From Dryococelus australis (taxonomy: Eukaryota > Arthropoda > Insecta > Phasmatodea > Phasmatidae): a DNA stretch of 64,000 bases. Positions 21,400 through 36,984 of this stretch are shown here, in pieces. Position numbers and translations under genes: made by a program. How positions within the stretch are numbered: position 1 is the stretch's first letter; each line of letters starts with the position of its first letter. The DNA is taken from contig CM056998.1 in NCBI GenBank assembly GCA_029891345.1, positions 171,082,332 through 171,146,331 on the forward strand, written 5' to 3'. The notes beneath the pieces were generated by a model. That model was not told the origin of the DNA. It made no database searches and saw only the letters and a list, made by a program, of their open reading frames with translations.

Positions 21400-23340
21400 A
21401 ACGGCCTTTGGCCGAGATGGGTCGCAGCGGTCAATTACAGTTTTGTTCGTGTTGCCAGTTACACAAGATTAGTAATGTAAGTGACCCAGTACCTTGGCAC
21501 ATGACCTGCCTGCTCAATAAGAAGTCTGGTGCCCCTGTCACAGCCCGGGGGATGAGTTGGCACAAGGCCACGGTTTACCTTTCTGGACAGTGGCCCAGGG
21601 TGGCTGCTGACCCAGCTGCGGTCAAGGTGGACGACTGCTGCTGACCGCACCAGGACATGGTGCACCGGTGATGCTGGAGCCCGGGTGGGCTGGTTGTTGG
21701 ATGCTCGGTTAGCCCTGAACCAGGGATTGTCTATTCCCAGAGGTATGTCCTCTCCTCTGCGGATTGCTGCTACTATCGGGTGCAGGTACCGGCGGTCTTG
21801 AGTGCAGGAAATAAATGTGGGGAGGGATCTGGGAAGTGATGTCTATCCAACTGGCGGGCGGTCTGAGCTTGTTCCTGTGGGGTTTTGCTGTAAAGTGCAG
21901 TTAGAGCAGGGTTGCAACTCTGCTTAGCCTTCGAGGCAGTAGCTGCCTTTCTGACCTTCTGGTGAGCATCACTTCTCTGGGTAATTGGCATAAGGGAAAG
22001 GGACTAATACCAGCATCGACAAAGTGAAGCATACAAAACCAAGTTCCAAGTTATGCGTTGAGCCGAGGCCGAAGCCAAACAGGCAAAAGTCGTATCAAGG
22101 GGTTCCTTCGTCCGGCACAGTTCAGCACAGTGGCTACAGAGCAGTGGGTTTCCCCAACCTGTCCATCAATGACACTTGGGTGTGGTATCCAAGAGGGGTC
22201 AGTACTCCAGATCATACTCTTATGCCCTCCGGCACAATTCAACGCAGTGGACGGAGTATATATTAGTCTTACTTGCTAGCCGCCTTAGGGAGGTCTTGTT
22301 AGAGGTGGAGGCTCTACCGTACTATACCCAGGGGCACAGTATGGATCTAATGGGTATATGTGATATGAAAGTTGTGGTCCCCTGCTTTACTCTGGCGGAT
22401 GCGGTGTCTACGTCGGGTTAACAGTTACTCAAGGAAATCAGTACTCAGAAGTAAGTGCAACATATACATATTTATTCTATGCAGAATATATACAGTGGCC
22501 CGTACAAATTCCTACCTACTCCAGAGTTGAATGGAAGTTAACCAGGTGCATCCAGGTGAAGGAGACCTGGTTCTGAACTGAGTAAGACGATTTGTCTTTG
22601 TAGCTATTGAAAACTGCCCCTAACGCTATCCATGGTCCAGAAGGGACTGTTGGCAACCATTATCAGAGGAGTAGTGGTGAACAATTGCCGTCAGAAGGTC
22701 TGTAGTGTATTGCCAGTCATTGAAGAGCTTCTGGTGGGTCATGGGGACCTGGTGACCCCTTCCGGCAAAGTTAAGCACGGAGGAAAGTGTGAAAAAGTAG
22801 GCTTGTTCACGCACATTTCAGCACAGTGGAATAAGCAAGGCATACTGATGTCTGCGGGCTGCGCATGGACTTAAATTCTCCTTATTCACGGGCCATTAAT
22901 GGTGAGAGGTGCTGTGGTACACGCCGCCCCTCGAGCTGTCAGCTGGTTGTTTACTACTGACACTGTGCGTACCAGCTCTTGATACTGGTGGTGCCATCCC
23001 TTGGCGCGCTGTAGAACTATGTGACTTTGGGTGGCAGGCTCGTTGGCTCCGCCAATAGTACAGTCTCCCTTCGGGGAGGTTGACGTGACGTCTGACTTAA
23101 AGTGAATAGTGAAGAGTACAAGCTGGATGGGCATGTCTGTAATAAGGCTGCACGGTACAGTTAGTAAATACGTTATGTGTCAACTTATATTTTTTATCTA
23201 CAAATTATAATTTTTCATTTATAATTAATATTTTCAAAATACAGTAAGAAAACAGGTGTGTTGGTAAAGCATAGTATGAAATAGCTCTTTTGCAAAATAT
23301 TATTACACTGAGTGTACGAATGTGGTGTGCTGTCCCTTTG
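21400..23340. other. GC-richer block with a recurring 23-bp motif
   Basis: This block is clearly less AT-rich than its surroundings. A motif like TCCGGCACAGTTCAGCACAG recurs at 22111, 22228 and 22761, with a partial copy near 22815. Several short frames overlap it but none shows a known domain. It may be an unrecognised repeat or the untranslated part of a retroelement. No LTR or TIR could be paired. Confidence 0.4.
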
Positions 23341-23359
23341 GTGTAAAATTCTAGGTTAA

Positions 23360-23700
23360 GCTTTGTTAGCATGGAGCGGAGGAATATCCTGGAAGCAGAA
23401 CTTTAGTAGGGCTTCAGAAAAGTCAGTCGTAACCCTGAATGGACTAATACCTATTGTATACATTTTAATTTTAGGTTTAGTTGTAAATGTTTTTTTTTTT
23501 TTTTGTATTAAGTGATGGTACATTGTACAATGTATTTTGTTACTATTATTGTTTTTTGCCAATTTATTAATTCTAAATTTTACTGTTATGTTGGAGTGAA
23601 TGATTGTATTTGGATATGACAAAACCAATATCCCCCTTGCTATATTCTTATAAAAGGGTGGATTGATGAATGAATAAATAAATAAAATTTGTTATGCTCG
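23360..23700 (+). repeat. Possible LINE 3' tail
   Basis: The block ends in a short run of ATGAATGAATAAATAAATAAA (simple-repeat tail near 23665-23690), preceded by an AT-rich untranslated-like sequence. Tails of this kind end many non-LTR elements. No reverse transcriptase precedes it, so the call rests on the tail only. Confidence 0.3.
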
Positions 23701-26055
23701 ACCACTTCAGTGCACCTTTAACATTCACACTTAAGAGTTTCACTTTCTTAGATGTGACAACATTAACTAATGGATATGACCGAGTAAGATGTTTTCACAT
23801 AAGAATCGTGTTCCCATTTTTCTGATATGCACAAGCATTTTTTTTTTATACACTCAGCAAATCAAAAATAGCTTTTATTTTAAGAAAACTGTTTGTTTGT
23901 TGGGAGCAAACTACTGGTTTAGGGTAGTGAGAGATGTGGCTGTATCTAGGAAAAAGATGTTGCCCAACAAACTAAAAATTATTTATCTATGCAAAACAGG
24001 TATGAAAGTGGAGACAATAAAAATTGAAAGCTAATATCTTTCCTACCCTTCTTCATAGTACACTTTGTACAATCAGCAAGAGATCCATTATGGTTAAAAG
24101 ATAATACGGAAAACTGGAACAAACATTCTCTCTCATCAGAAGTGAACCTACTTTGTACCCCTTTTTATGATTACGAAATCATGCCTAATCACATTATCAA
24201 ACATATCACTGGTAATTGGGAAACGAGTCACCATTGCCAAACACACAAAAGAAGGAATAACATCCAATGGTTGGAAGTTTCTTGCCCAACACATGCCCAG
24301 GATTAGAGCAGAAAGGCGGGGTGGATGGTTTCTGTAGCAGAGACATGGGCAAGTACATTTCCACTGCACGAAGGGGTAGGATTGTTCAGTTCAGTAGTGA
24401 CAGCAACCAAGAGAGGTTGGGCAAGAGCTGCGCATGCATATTACCTGTTGTAAAAATGTAGGTTGCACAGTGTGGTAGCAGAGAGCTATGTTACCAGTTT
24501 GGTATGTATAACACCAGCAGTGTTACGTGGTTTCTCTCCCTCCAGCAGTGAGCGTTCAGGAGAGATATCCTCTGTGTTCCCTCCTTCAAAGCTGCACAAG
24601 GATTATTTTCTCACTTAAACTTTACTATATCTCAGAGTATGCATCCCCTATATCATTTAATGTGTAATTTAAACCAAAATTACCACACTGGTGGATATGC
24701 CTCACCTCCCCTCCACCCATGAAAAATTATTTTAAAACTATAACCAAATTTCAAATCAATCAGCATTTATTTTAAAGCCAAAACATCAATTAAATCATAA
24801 ATCTGAAATGTTGCAATGTAGGCACTACTTAAATGATTTTTAAAAATATTAAATAAAATATACAAATTTATATTTTATGTACATGTTCAACAATCAAGGC
24901 AAATGTATGCCATTTTAAGGAATATCCGTGTGGACAAAAATTATTTTACATCACAATTTTCTAGTTAGAAAATTTTCTGCATAAGTAAAATTTTATGACA
25001 AAATGTTAGGCTGTTTTAAAAATGTTGTCAGCATTCATACCAGTATTTATAAATGATAGTAGCTACAAAAGAATGTAAATTTGTAATAATTTTTTTTTAC
25101 TATGTGGGTCTGTAGTGTGACCAAGGCTCCTAAAATGTCCTCAGTTATAGTTATTAAAGAGAATGTTTTGAGGACGTAAATTATTTAGGGTTAAAATACG
25201 TACACCAGCAGTATTATATTTGTATAATGGAAAAGGACTATAGTTTTTTTACCATTTATTTGGGTAGTTTGCTGTGTAATTATTATGCTTGATAGTGTAC
25301 TGATAAAATTTAAAATGCAAATGAAGTTTTAAAGAGATCTCGTGTGTGTTTTCTGTGTAACTAATACAACTAAATTTGTTTCTCTGCTGATAAGTTGCTC
25401 GACGTTGTTTTGGAAGGATGTGACTGACCTTGTGTTGCCCTACAGCGTAAGGCATAGCAAGGGCATGGATTAAAAGTTACAAGTGAAAAACTTCCTTCAC
25501 CTTTCTATTTTCCTTACCTAAATATCTACCAAACATGTAAATTTTACATTTAACTAAACAGCTATCATGACATTGACAAAATCATATATTAACAAAAACT
25601 CTAAGACATTCCTCACACAATTCCATTTCCTGGGCAAAAAACTTAATATTTTCAATTACTATAATTAGGGTCTGCATAATTCATTTTGTAAAAAATATAG
25701 GACATATTTACTGTACACTGCATATTCCATATAGGTAAGATAGGTATTTCTTCATACAGATATAACATTTTTGCACCATCGCATGATATCGGGTACAAAT
25801 ATATAATAAAAATTGATTATACATAGTAGAAAAGTTATGGTACACCCCAAACTGCAAACTTTTGCATCCTGCCAGATTTTTCATTATAAAACATACTATT
25901 TGTCTACTACTTATTGTTATACTGTTAGTTTTGGTGCTACAAAATTTAGTAGTCTTCAAAATAACTTTGTTAATTATATAAACAATCTACATGTTCTTTG
26001 ATAAACCATGCAATTTATGTTAAAGGTTTCTCAGTTAGATTCATTTTTCACACCA
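23701..26055. other. No gene recognised
   Basis: AT-rich sequence without supported coding or RNA genes. Only short frames without motifs occur. Confidence 0.55.
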
Positions 26056-26059
26056 CAGT

Positions 26060-27877
26060 TGACCCCAGCCAAAAAGCCGGTGACCATCAGCCCATGACGC
26101 CTCTCGCCAATTAAACACACGCAGTGGTATAACGTGTTTAATAAGAGAACAGCCCTGACTTCCAGTGCAGTCATAATTAGTGTTTTGTCTAAATTATTTA
26201 TTTTTCAAGGGTCAAGTTTTGTACAAACATCTTTTTAATGTAAGGGTTGTGTCTGTGTTTATATTTTTAATTTGATATGTGTGTTGAAAAATTACAAGAC
26301 AATAATTCACATAAAGACACCTTTAAAAGCCATTATCAAGTTAACAGAAAAATGCTAATTTAAATGGTACACGTAATATTGTTTACTATTGCTTTTGTGC
26401 CATTGCATTTAATAATTTAATATTTTATGAGGTGTGCATAGCATTTCTGCTCGCATGAACCCCGTAGGCAGCCATGTCAGGACAGCGCAAGCTTGCCTCG
26501 TTACAGTTGTTCGAGTGGTGGTGTAGAGGTAATACGCTGTCCGTAAACACTCACATTTTTATCGAACAGATGTAAGTTACCATAGTTTTCATTAGCATAC
26601 CTTTGCCCACGTACGTATTGCTAATCTGTCCCCAGTATAATGCTAGTCTGCATAACCAAATTATTTGCAGCCCTTGTTCGCTTTCGTTATTATAAATGAC
26701 GAGAGAATGAGTGTTCCAACCACGAGGCCATACGAGACTGTATCTGATACCATCTAGCTATGTGATGAGTGAATTTATGTAACTGCAGATTTATTCTGAC
26801 GTGAAAAATTAAGGGCAAGATTTATTTATGGAAATTTGAAGTATCTTATTAATGTTAATGTGTTTAGCGCCAATTTCACGTCCAGCCATGTGGTCGTATA
26901 CCATTAGGCCCGTAACTCTGTAATGACCACATTTTAAGAGCTATTTTGTTTGTCTCTGCTACACTGTTGTTTCTCCAGTATTTTTATGGTAATATTTATG
27001 AAGAGTTCTGCATCATTTGTTTTCTTTTGACCAGGCGGTTGGCCGATCACCATCCAGTCGCCGCGCCATTTAAGAGTAGCTTCACACACTTGTGTGTTTA
27101 TTTACCAGTTTCAAGTCATGCCCACTTTTCATCTCTTTCATTGTCCTAAATGTTTTGTCTCATAATGTGTATGTCTTGCACTAGCCTGCTCTGTCCCGAC
27201 GAGTTGCGGTTATTTGTCAAGGGTATTTTGTATGGCGATTATTTATAGATACTAGTTTGCGCTTTGTGTTTAGACCGATGCCCCACTTTGCGTGCCTAGG
27301 AGACAAGTCCCGACGGGAGGCAATAGTTGAGGGTAAAGCCTGTAGTGTATCATTGATTTGTCAGGGTTACGTATTCATCTGTTATGTTGTGTCCATTTCA
27401 TCCCCGTGACCCGCCTCTGGGTGAACCCTGCAGTCCATCATACTGGCTGTAGGACCATCACCTAGAAGAGGCTGTCTCTTCTGACACCGTGGGGAAATCA
27501 TCCTGTAGGAGTCGTGTCGCTAGGTTATGTGCAGAGGGTTCACTCGCCAGAACTAGCTACACACACCCGGAGTAATCACTACATAATAAGGGCACGCATT
27601 GTGTGTTGGTACAATAAACCCCCTTTTACCAGTGCAAATTGTGAGTGTTTATGTAGCGTCAGTAACCAGCCCAGTTATAACCTCTCAGTATAGTACAACA
27701 ATGTTTAGTATTGGCGAAGTGTTTGTAAGTACGCTCGGGTGAGACGGATATACAGAACCCACAGCATCCCTGAGAACCCTGAGTCTCAACAGTGCAGTGA
27801 CTGGGAAACACCACTGGCTACCTCATCAGTAAGTAATTTGTGTCATTGTTCGTCTCGTGTCTCACCTGACGGGGTCA
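26060..27877 (-). repeat. LTR1-family solo LTR (copy B) with CAGT duplication
   Basis: It is homologous to copies A and C over its whole length. On the minus strand it starts TGACCCCGTCAGGTGAGACA and ends in GGGGTCA. The flanks are an exact 4-bp duplication, CAGT at 26056-26059 and 27878-27881. With no internal gypsy sequence, the duplication marks a solo LTR left by recombination between the two LTRs of one insertion. It is 1818 bp, near the length of the other long copies. Confidence 0.85.
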
Positions 27878-27886
27878 CAGTGTGTA

Positions 27887-29131
27887 CGAGGGTTAAGTAA
27901 GGTCTGTTTGTGAATACAGTTTGGAATGTTGCACATGCATGAGAATGGATGCATGCAGGCTCCCGGCATGCTTTGCGCACACTGTGATGAGCCACACTCA
28001 TGGCATCAGTCTGTAAGCTTTGTAGTTTGAGGTTAAAATGTTCAAGAGAATTGAGCATCCCGACTGAAATATAGTCAGCCATCCGTTTCTTCACGGCAAA
28101 AAAACATGAAAGCTGTGGATATTCATTACCAGGTATGCTAAGTGTACAGTAACAATGTAATGAGTGACAGAAAAGTGGGAAAATGGGTGGGATTACTCAA
28201 GGAAAAGAGAGACAACGTCCATGACGAACCGTTCTCTGGGCGGCCCCATCTGTATTCACCGACGATTTGGTACAGGCAGTTGACACCCGAATTCGCGCAA
28301 AAAGGAGATTCACAATTTCTCAGTTATCAGAATTCCTACAAGTTTCAAGGTCAGTTGTATTTCAAATTGTGTGAGAAATTACAGTTCAGAAAATTTTGCT
28401 GTGTATGGGTTCCTGAACTGCTGAGTAAGGGGCACAAAAACAAACAATTGGCATGTGCTGTAACGTTTCAACCCTCTACAACAAAGAAGGTGATGACTTT
28501 TTGAGTTGTATCGTCACAGAAGATGAGACATGGGTGTTCCACGTGATTCCAGAAGTACAAAACAACAATCCATGGCGTGGCGACACACGTCATTGCCGGT
28601 CAATGTGAAACCAGAATAGTCACTTTCACAGCGCAAGATCCTGGTAACTGTTTTTTGAGACAGGAAGGGTGTTTTGCTAGCAGAGATTTTGCCGGGAGGA
28701 ACAATAATTAACGCAGCAGTCAACGACAAGATCCTACAAAAACTTCAAGCTACCAACAAATGGCATTGAATACTGTCAGCATGTGTCATACTGCTTCATG
28801 ACAATGCAAGGCCACATGCTGCAGCTCAGATCAAATCATTTGGCTGGGAGAACCCGCCACAGTCCAAAACTTGCCCATAGCGACTACCACTTCTTTCACC
28901 ATAGGTAGACCTTCCTGGGCAGCAAGCGTTTAGACACTGATGAAGAATTGAAAACTAGTCAAAAACTGGCTATCATCACAGGTGCCAGAGTTCTATGATG
29001 AAGGAATCCAAAGGCTTTTTGTCCACGATAAATGCTTAAACCGGCAAGGAAATTATGTTAAAATAAAGCATTGTATGTAAAAGAAGGAAATTTGTTTTTT
29101 GTCATAATTGTTACTTGTCATTTTTCCTTCG
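27887..29131 (+). mobile_element. Mariner element, full length, inactive
   Basis: The left end starts CGAGGGTTAAGTAAGG after TA (27885-27886). The right end closes with a weaker complement (ACTTGTCATTTTTCCTTCG) before TA (29132-29133), giving 1245 bp, the usual length of mariner elements. The right terminus is diverged, so that boundary is less sure than the left. The body encodes a transposase in several frames. Confidence 0.75.
28030..29040 (+). pseudogene. Mariner transposase, frameshifted
   Basis: From near 28036 the plus strand reads the N-terminal helix-turn-helix (EIRSAIRF-like), NVMSDRKVGKWVGLLKEKRD (about 28154-28213), the DEPFSGRP linker, then KLCEKLQFRKFCCVWVPELL near 28365-28420. 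A DETWVFHV motif (first catalytic Asp) lies near 28523, LLHDNARPH (second Asp, 28800) and SDYHFF (third Asp, 28882) follow. In intact D,D34D mariners the last two Asp are 35 codons apart; here they are only 82 bases apart, so about 23 bases are lost. Stops and frameshifts rule out function. Confidence 0.88.
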
Positions 29132-29133
29132 TA

Positions 29134-30269
29134 TTATAATACTAACTGTAAGCATTCACATTTGTTTTCCTAGAACTTAGGCATCATATTTTATTTTAAC
29201 TGATGAGAAAATTATTTCAATTATAATTAATTTTTTAAAAATTTTTGCTTGAAATACTAATGATTTCCTTAAACTACAATTAACATTATAAATAAGTACT
29301 AAACTATAAGCAAAGAAAATCAGCTTTTAGTTCCCAAATTAAATTGCATTGTTGTCATTTTTAATGAAATGTCATCGTCCTCCACAGTGAATGTCCTCTT
29401 TTTATGCTGAGTGTCCCATAATCCTTGTATAGTCAGAAGTTACTTTATCTTAAAGTAAAATTTAAATATGTAAGCTTCTGATTCCGGTGTTAAATTTATC
29501 TCAGAGTTTGATTTACAGCTTTTTGTAGATGTAATGTGTAAATGTGCAGCATACGTGTTTTGCTCATTTATTTGGTATTTATAAGTTCAAGTATTTTACC
29601 TTATCTTCAAAGAATGTTCAGTGAGGGAAGGGGCTTGTTACATCCAGCACCTCCTGAGACATTCCCTTACCCCCCCCCCCCCTTTTTTCCCTCGTTGGGC
29701 ATACAAAGCGCAGTGATCCAAGGGTGTTGAGGCTCCTCGTTTTCCCAATACTGTACAGACCAACGAAACTTCCATGCGGACATGAATCTTTGTCAACCCA
29801 TCTGAAACATACACTCCACTGTTCTTCTCAACTGATTTCTCTGGTTCCATCACAAATAACGGAAAATATTGATGGGTTCTGCAAACATATCTAGATGCAC
29901 GTTTCATAAACTACCACATTTGACAATAAACCAAGAATTTTGTTTTGAATCTTACCATCCAAATAAGATTATTTGTTTCTATCCATTCACTGCTTTAGTT
30001 CAAGACTCTCTTTGCAATGAAGATTAATCAATTCAAACAAATTTACAGAGTCAGAATCATGGCCTCAAAGCATTTCCTTGCTTCGCAAGAAAACCAAACA
30101 ATACTGGTAATGATTTCCTCTAGACAAGTCCTTGCTTTAATTTGTTCTGTGGATGTTTGAGAAAACATGTATCTTAATAGGGCTGTCCTGCTTGTAGCTC
30201 AATACAGAAAATTTATTACTTTCAGAGTTCTCATGTGAACAAAATTTCTCAGTTGCTTTCTTCCAGTTA
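29134..30269. other. No gene recognised
   Basis: AT-rich sequence with a C-run near 29670-29682. No supported gene or element was seen. Confidence 0.55.
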
Positions 30270-30629
30270 CTGCTGGACTGTGCGGAAGAGGGAGTGGATG
30301 AGTGAGTGAAAGACATTTAGATTGATGTTACTGAAAAACAATGGACATTTTGATTGTGTGTGTAAACAATTAGCGAGGATTAAGTGACTGTATCTAGTAC
30401 AAGGGTAGTAATAAAGACTTTAATTAGAATTGAGATAGCCATTGAATATTTCAATCATTGATAAGATAGTACGTAAGTGAAATAGTAGAGATAGGAAGTT
30501 TAATGATGCAAATAAAAGCTGCTTATCATTCTAAAAAAAATTAAGAAATTAATTTTAATTTCTTAATTTTTATTGACACCTCCATCCCTCACTACTTCAA
30601 AATTTGATATACCCCTGGCTACTTTACCA
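30270..30629 (+). repeat. LTR2 copy, 5'-truncated
   Basis: It matches the right half of LTR2: GAGTGAGTGAAAGACATTT, AAAGACTTTAATTAGAATTG, GTAGAGATAGGAAGTTTAAT, then CTCCATCCCTCAC and ATATACCCCTGGC. The first half of the LTR is missing. A 15-base inverted repeat (AAATTAAGAAATTAA and its complement) lies at about 30538-30569. Confidence 0.65.
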
Positions 30630-33939
<3,310 letters not shown>

Positions 33940-33960
<21 letters not shown>

Positions 33961-34050
33961 CAGGTGGGCTCGAGTGTACTACCCGATAATATATGTGGTA
34001 TTGTGTTCTACACTTGAGCGGATGGGCACAAGTATACTACCCGATACCAA
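33940..34050. repeat. Two-unit imperfect tandem repeat (about 57 bp)
   Basis: A unit beginning near GTATCGCATAGTATAC and ending GTACTACCCGATA is followed by a diverged second unit ending GTATACTACCCGATA near 34045. Confidence 0.6.
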
Positions 34051-34514
34051 TGTATAAAAATGCCAAGTGTCCTCGGCTGAAAACCCCCACATTCCAGTGG
34101 GTGCCCCATTTGATTGTGAAAGAAAAGGGATTGGGCAACAGTAAAAAAGCATACATTATTGGTGCCATGTTGGTGACATAACATGAGTGTAAAAATGGTA
34201 TCAGATTGTGCGCTAGTCCCTTACTAACTTCTTTGAAGTGAATGGAACACCTTTAGGTGTTTTCATGTATAAAAAGCAGAATGGAGACTATAGCAAACAT
34301 CTTGAAGCTTACATAGTACTTATTTTCGTGGTAATTTGTGTTCACAAATTTTTTTTTCTCCCAACATACGTTATTTTAAAATATATTTTTTTACCTAATG
34401 AATGGAACACCCATTGCCATACTGCTTTCGGTGAATGGAACGCAAGAGACAAAAGGTCAAAAAGAGTGGCTTAGTGGAATAAACCTTGCATGGTTAAAAA
34501 AAAAAAAAAAATAC
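34051..34514. other. No gene recognised
   Basis: AT-rich sequence in which GTGAATGGAAC recurs three times (near 34238, 34400 and 34431). No gene is supported. Confidence 0.5.
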
Positions 34515-34517
34515 TAA

Positions 34518-35035
34518 GGCAGTGTCCGAATGGACAAATTTAGTTATTTTGTAAATTTGTGATTCGGTAGGTATCAATTCCGACGTTGTTGACAGTCACT
34601 TGTTAAGTACTTGCAGCAACAAGTTATTACAATAACAGTGCAAAAACGTTTTATCTAAACTTAATGCTTAAAACAGATGTACTATTTCTGCACTCATCAA
34701 TGGAATACTATGAATACGCAATGCAAATACGTTAATAAATAAGAAAATAAATGATGCAATAAATTTTTTTTTCCTGTATAGGCCTGATATATGTAGCCTA
34801 TACAAGGCACAACACTTACTTGCTTTTGAAAACATGCCTAGTGTATTTCATGTAAAGTTATAAGTTTTAAGTAATTTTATTTGCACAATAAAAACGAACA
34901 TGGCGCTGATTTTGTCATTTGTATTTTTTGCTAACATCCACTAGATACAAAATACGAAATATGTAACAATTTTTGTATACAAAATTGGATCCCGTGATCA
35001 TTATATCAGCAAAATCTGCCAATTCGGACACTGCC
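34518..35035. mobile_element. PIF/Harbinger-like MITE (518 bp)
   Basis: The ends are GGCAGTGTCCGAAT and its exact inverse complement. Both are flanked by TAA (34515-34517 and 35036-35038). A TAA or TTA duplication with a GG-starting terminus is typical of PIF/Harbinger elements, on which the assignment rests. No transposase is encoded; the inside is AT-rich. Confidence 0.75.
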
Positions 35036-35151
35036 TAAGTTTCTTTTCGCCACATGGATTCACAGATATGTAGGAGTTAGAAATTCACCAGCTCTCTTAC
35101 ATCTGCACGTCTACATTTGTGTCTGCACACATTCCACCAGATGTACCTCGC

Positions 35152-35621
35152 AGGGTTGTGCGAATGAGACTTTTTTCTCACAAAAAAATGAAATATACGT
35201 AATAAACTTTCATTATAATTGAAACGAAAATACAAAACAGTGTCATCACAGCTCAGCCTTAAAGAAATTCATAAAATTTTAGCAAGTTGATTATAGCAAA
35301 TTTGTTGCAAAATTAAACCAAAAATATAGGTTATGGAGTATTCACCACAGAGAGCGCCATATAAATTTTCTTTTATGTAGTTGTTTCAATTATAAAATAA
35401 TGAAAATAAACAAAATTATTTACCCTACAAGGAATAAATGGAAAAATTTTGTTTTGCTGGTACACTCTGAACTTTCAATAAAACACCAAAGATTCACCAA
35501 AATCTAGAATTTTCATTTCTTTACAGCTTTTGGTAACAAAATTTCTTACTGAAACGAAAATGAAAGGTTGTCATTTTTCATTTTTGTTTTGGTATAGCCT
35601 ACAGAATATTCGCACAACCCT
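35152..35621. mobile_element. TIR element with 14-bp perfect ends
   Basis: The left end AGGGTTGTGCGAAT and the right end ATTCGCACAACCCT are exact complements. The inside is AT-rich, with repeated GAAACGAAAAT-like stretches near both ends suggesting longer degenerate arms. A target duplication could not be fixed, so the superfamily is open. Confidence 0.65.
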
Positions 35622-36232
35622 CGAACCCTTGTGTTTTATGCATCTGAACCTATGATCCATATCCACTTCTGCATCATTGTAAAATCAGCTTCACAAAAGT
35701 ACATCAAATTATCCCACTGTGAAACTGCCAATAGCTGGTGGCACATTATAGTTTAATGGGAATAAAAAACTCAAAGTACATTTCCACTGGCTCTGTTTAC
35801 AACATAAGTGTTCACTTAAAACTGTTCACGTAATTATAATATACATAATTTGTATGTTGTTCTATCATAAGCTACTATCCTAAACACAGTTCAGTGTGAT
35901 GACAATTAGCTGAAGCAGCTACTAACTTCACATAAAAAGTAGCGTAATTTAGCAAAATTCTGTACAAAATGCTTAGTATTAGAGCAATTATAAATAACCA
36001 GATCAGATAATGAACTATCCAAACATTAACCATACATACTTAGCGACAACTTTTATAAGTCTATGCATTTTGCACACAGCCACACTTGATAAATATCAAC
36101 GCCGCATGTCTATAATTTATCACACACGAGGGCAACGCATTTGTAATTTCAGTACGTTAGTGTATGTTACAAAAGCACCAAAGAGAAAAACCTAAGAAAT
36201 AGCATCAGACCTCCAATTTGGGATACTGACAA
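35622..36232. other. Sequence downstream of the prefoldin gene
   Basis: AT-rich, probably including the 3' untranslated region of the minus-strand prefoldin gene next to 36232. A polyadenylation site was not identified with certainty. Confidence 0.4.
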
Positions 36233-36700
36233 CTAACACTGACGAGTCTGGCCAGCAAGTTGTGCTTGAATCTGTGCTTCCATGATATCCACGACGGCTT
36301 CTCGTTGCTTATTCTTCTCCAGGGCAAGGGCCGAGATTTTCTCCATCTGTTGAGTCACATACGCAACTCTCCGGCTGAAGTAATCCCTAGCGCCACTAAC
36401 GTCCTTGCGGACGAAATAACCCGTCCCGATGTCGATCAACACAGAATTGCCATCCGATATTCTTCCAGGAACATACATGGATCCAGTAAGTGGCACCATT
36501 ATAGTTGTACCTTCCACTTTTCTAGAAATTTTTTCCAAACTTTCATTCGAGTCCATAAATTTACCTTGCGCCATTTTCAAAGTTTGTAGGGAGTCTGAGA
36601 ACACATTCAACTCTCGATCGAACTGTTGCTTGAGCTGAGTCAGTTGATATAGACTCAGTTTTGTTATATCTAGAAGCTCCATTTCGCCGTTGGAAGCCAT
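36233..36700 (-). CDS. PFDN5: Prefoldin subunit 5 (alpha-type)
   Basis: The 155-residue product is close in length to animal prefoldin 5 (about 154). It is one of the two alpha-class chains of the hexameric prefoldin that holds unfolded actin and tubulin and delivers them to the cytosolic chaperonin. Residues 11-60 form the first helix of the coiled coil (DITKLSLYQLTQLKQQFDRE). Residues 68-95 hold the family motif VPLTGSMYVPGRI and VLIDIGTGYFV of the beta hairpins. Residues 100-150 form the second helix (DYFSRRVAYVTQQMEKI). The ATG at 36700 is chosen because the family begins a few residues before the DITKL motif. The frame is uninterrupted, with no intron in the coding part. An AG acceptor-like site just before the ATG leaves a 5' UTR intron possible. 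No disabling change is seen, so a working gene is likely, though an intact retrocopy is possible. Confidence 0.95.
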   Translation of the reverse strand: MASNGEMELLDITKLSLYQLTQLKQQFDRELNVFSDSLQTLKMAQGKFMDSNESLEKISRKVEGTTIMVPLTGSMYVPGRISDGNSVLIDIGTGYFVRKDVSGARDYFSRRVAYVTQQMEKISALALEKNKQREAVVDIMEAQIQAQLAGQTRQC

Positions 36701-36984
36701 AATGCACCTAATCAAATTTCAAAGTACTAAAACAATAATTATTAATAAATACTTTGGTTTCACGCTTCCCTAATTCATCGCCACACCATTTATAAACAGC
36801 AAATAACAATGCTACCAACAAATAGGTACGGCAAGCAGAATTTATGGTCTGAATGGCATTGAACCTTGTACAGCCAGAATATTTTAAAATTTCGATAAAA
36901 CTTAAAGCATTTTACAGCTTCACAGAAAAAAAAAAAAAAACAGACCTATACAGCAATAGAAGTTCGCAAACTTCAAAATTCTCA

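Noticed and set aside
36260-36638. Plus-strand frames opposite the prefoldin gene
   Set aside because: They are antisense to a conserved coding region and lack any family motif.
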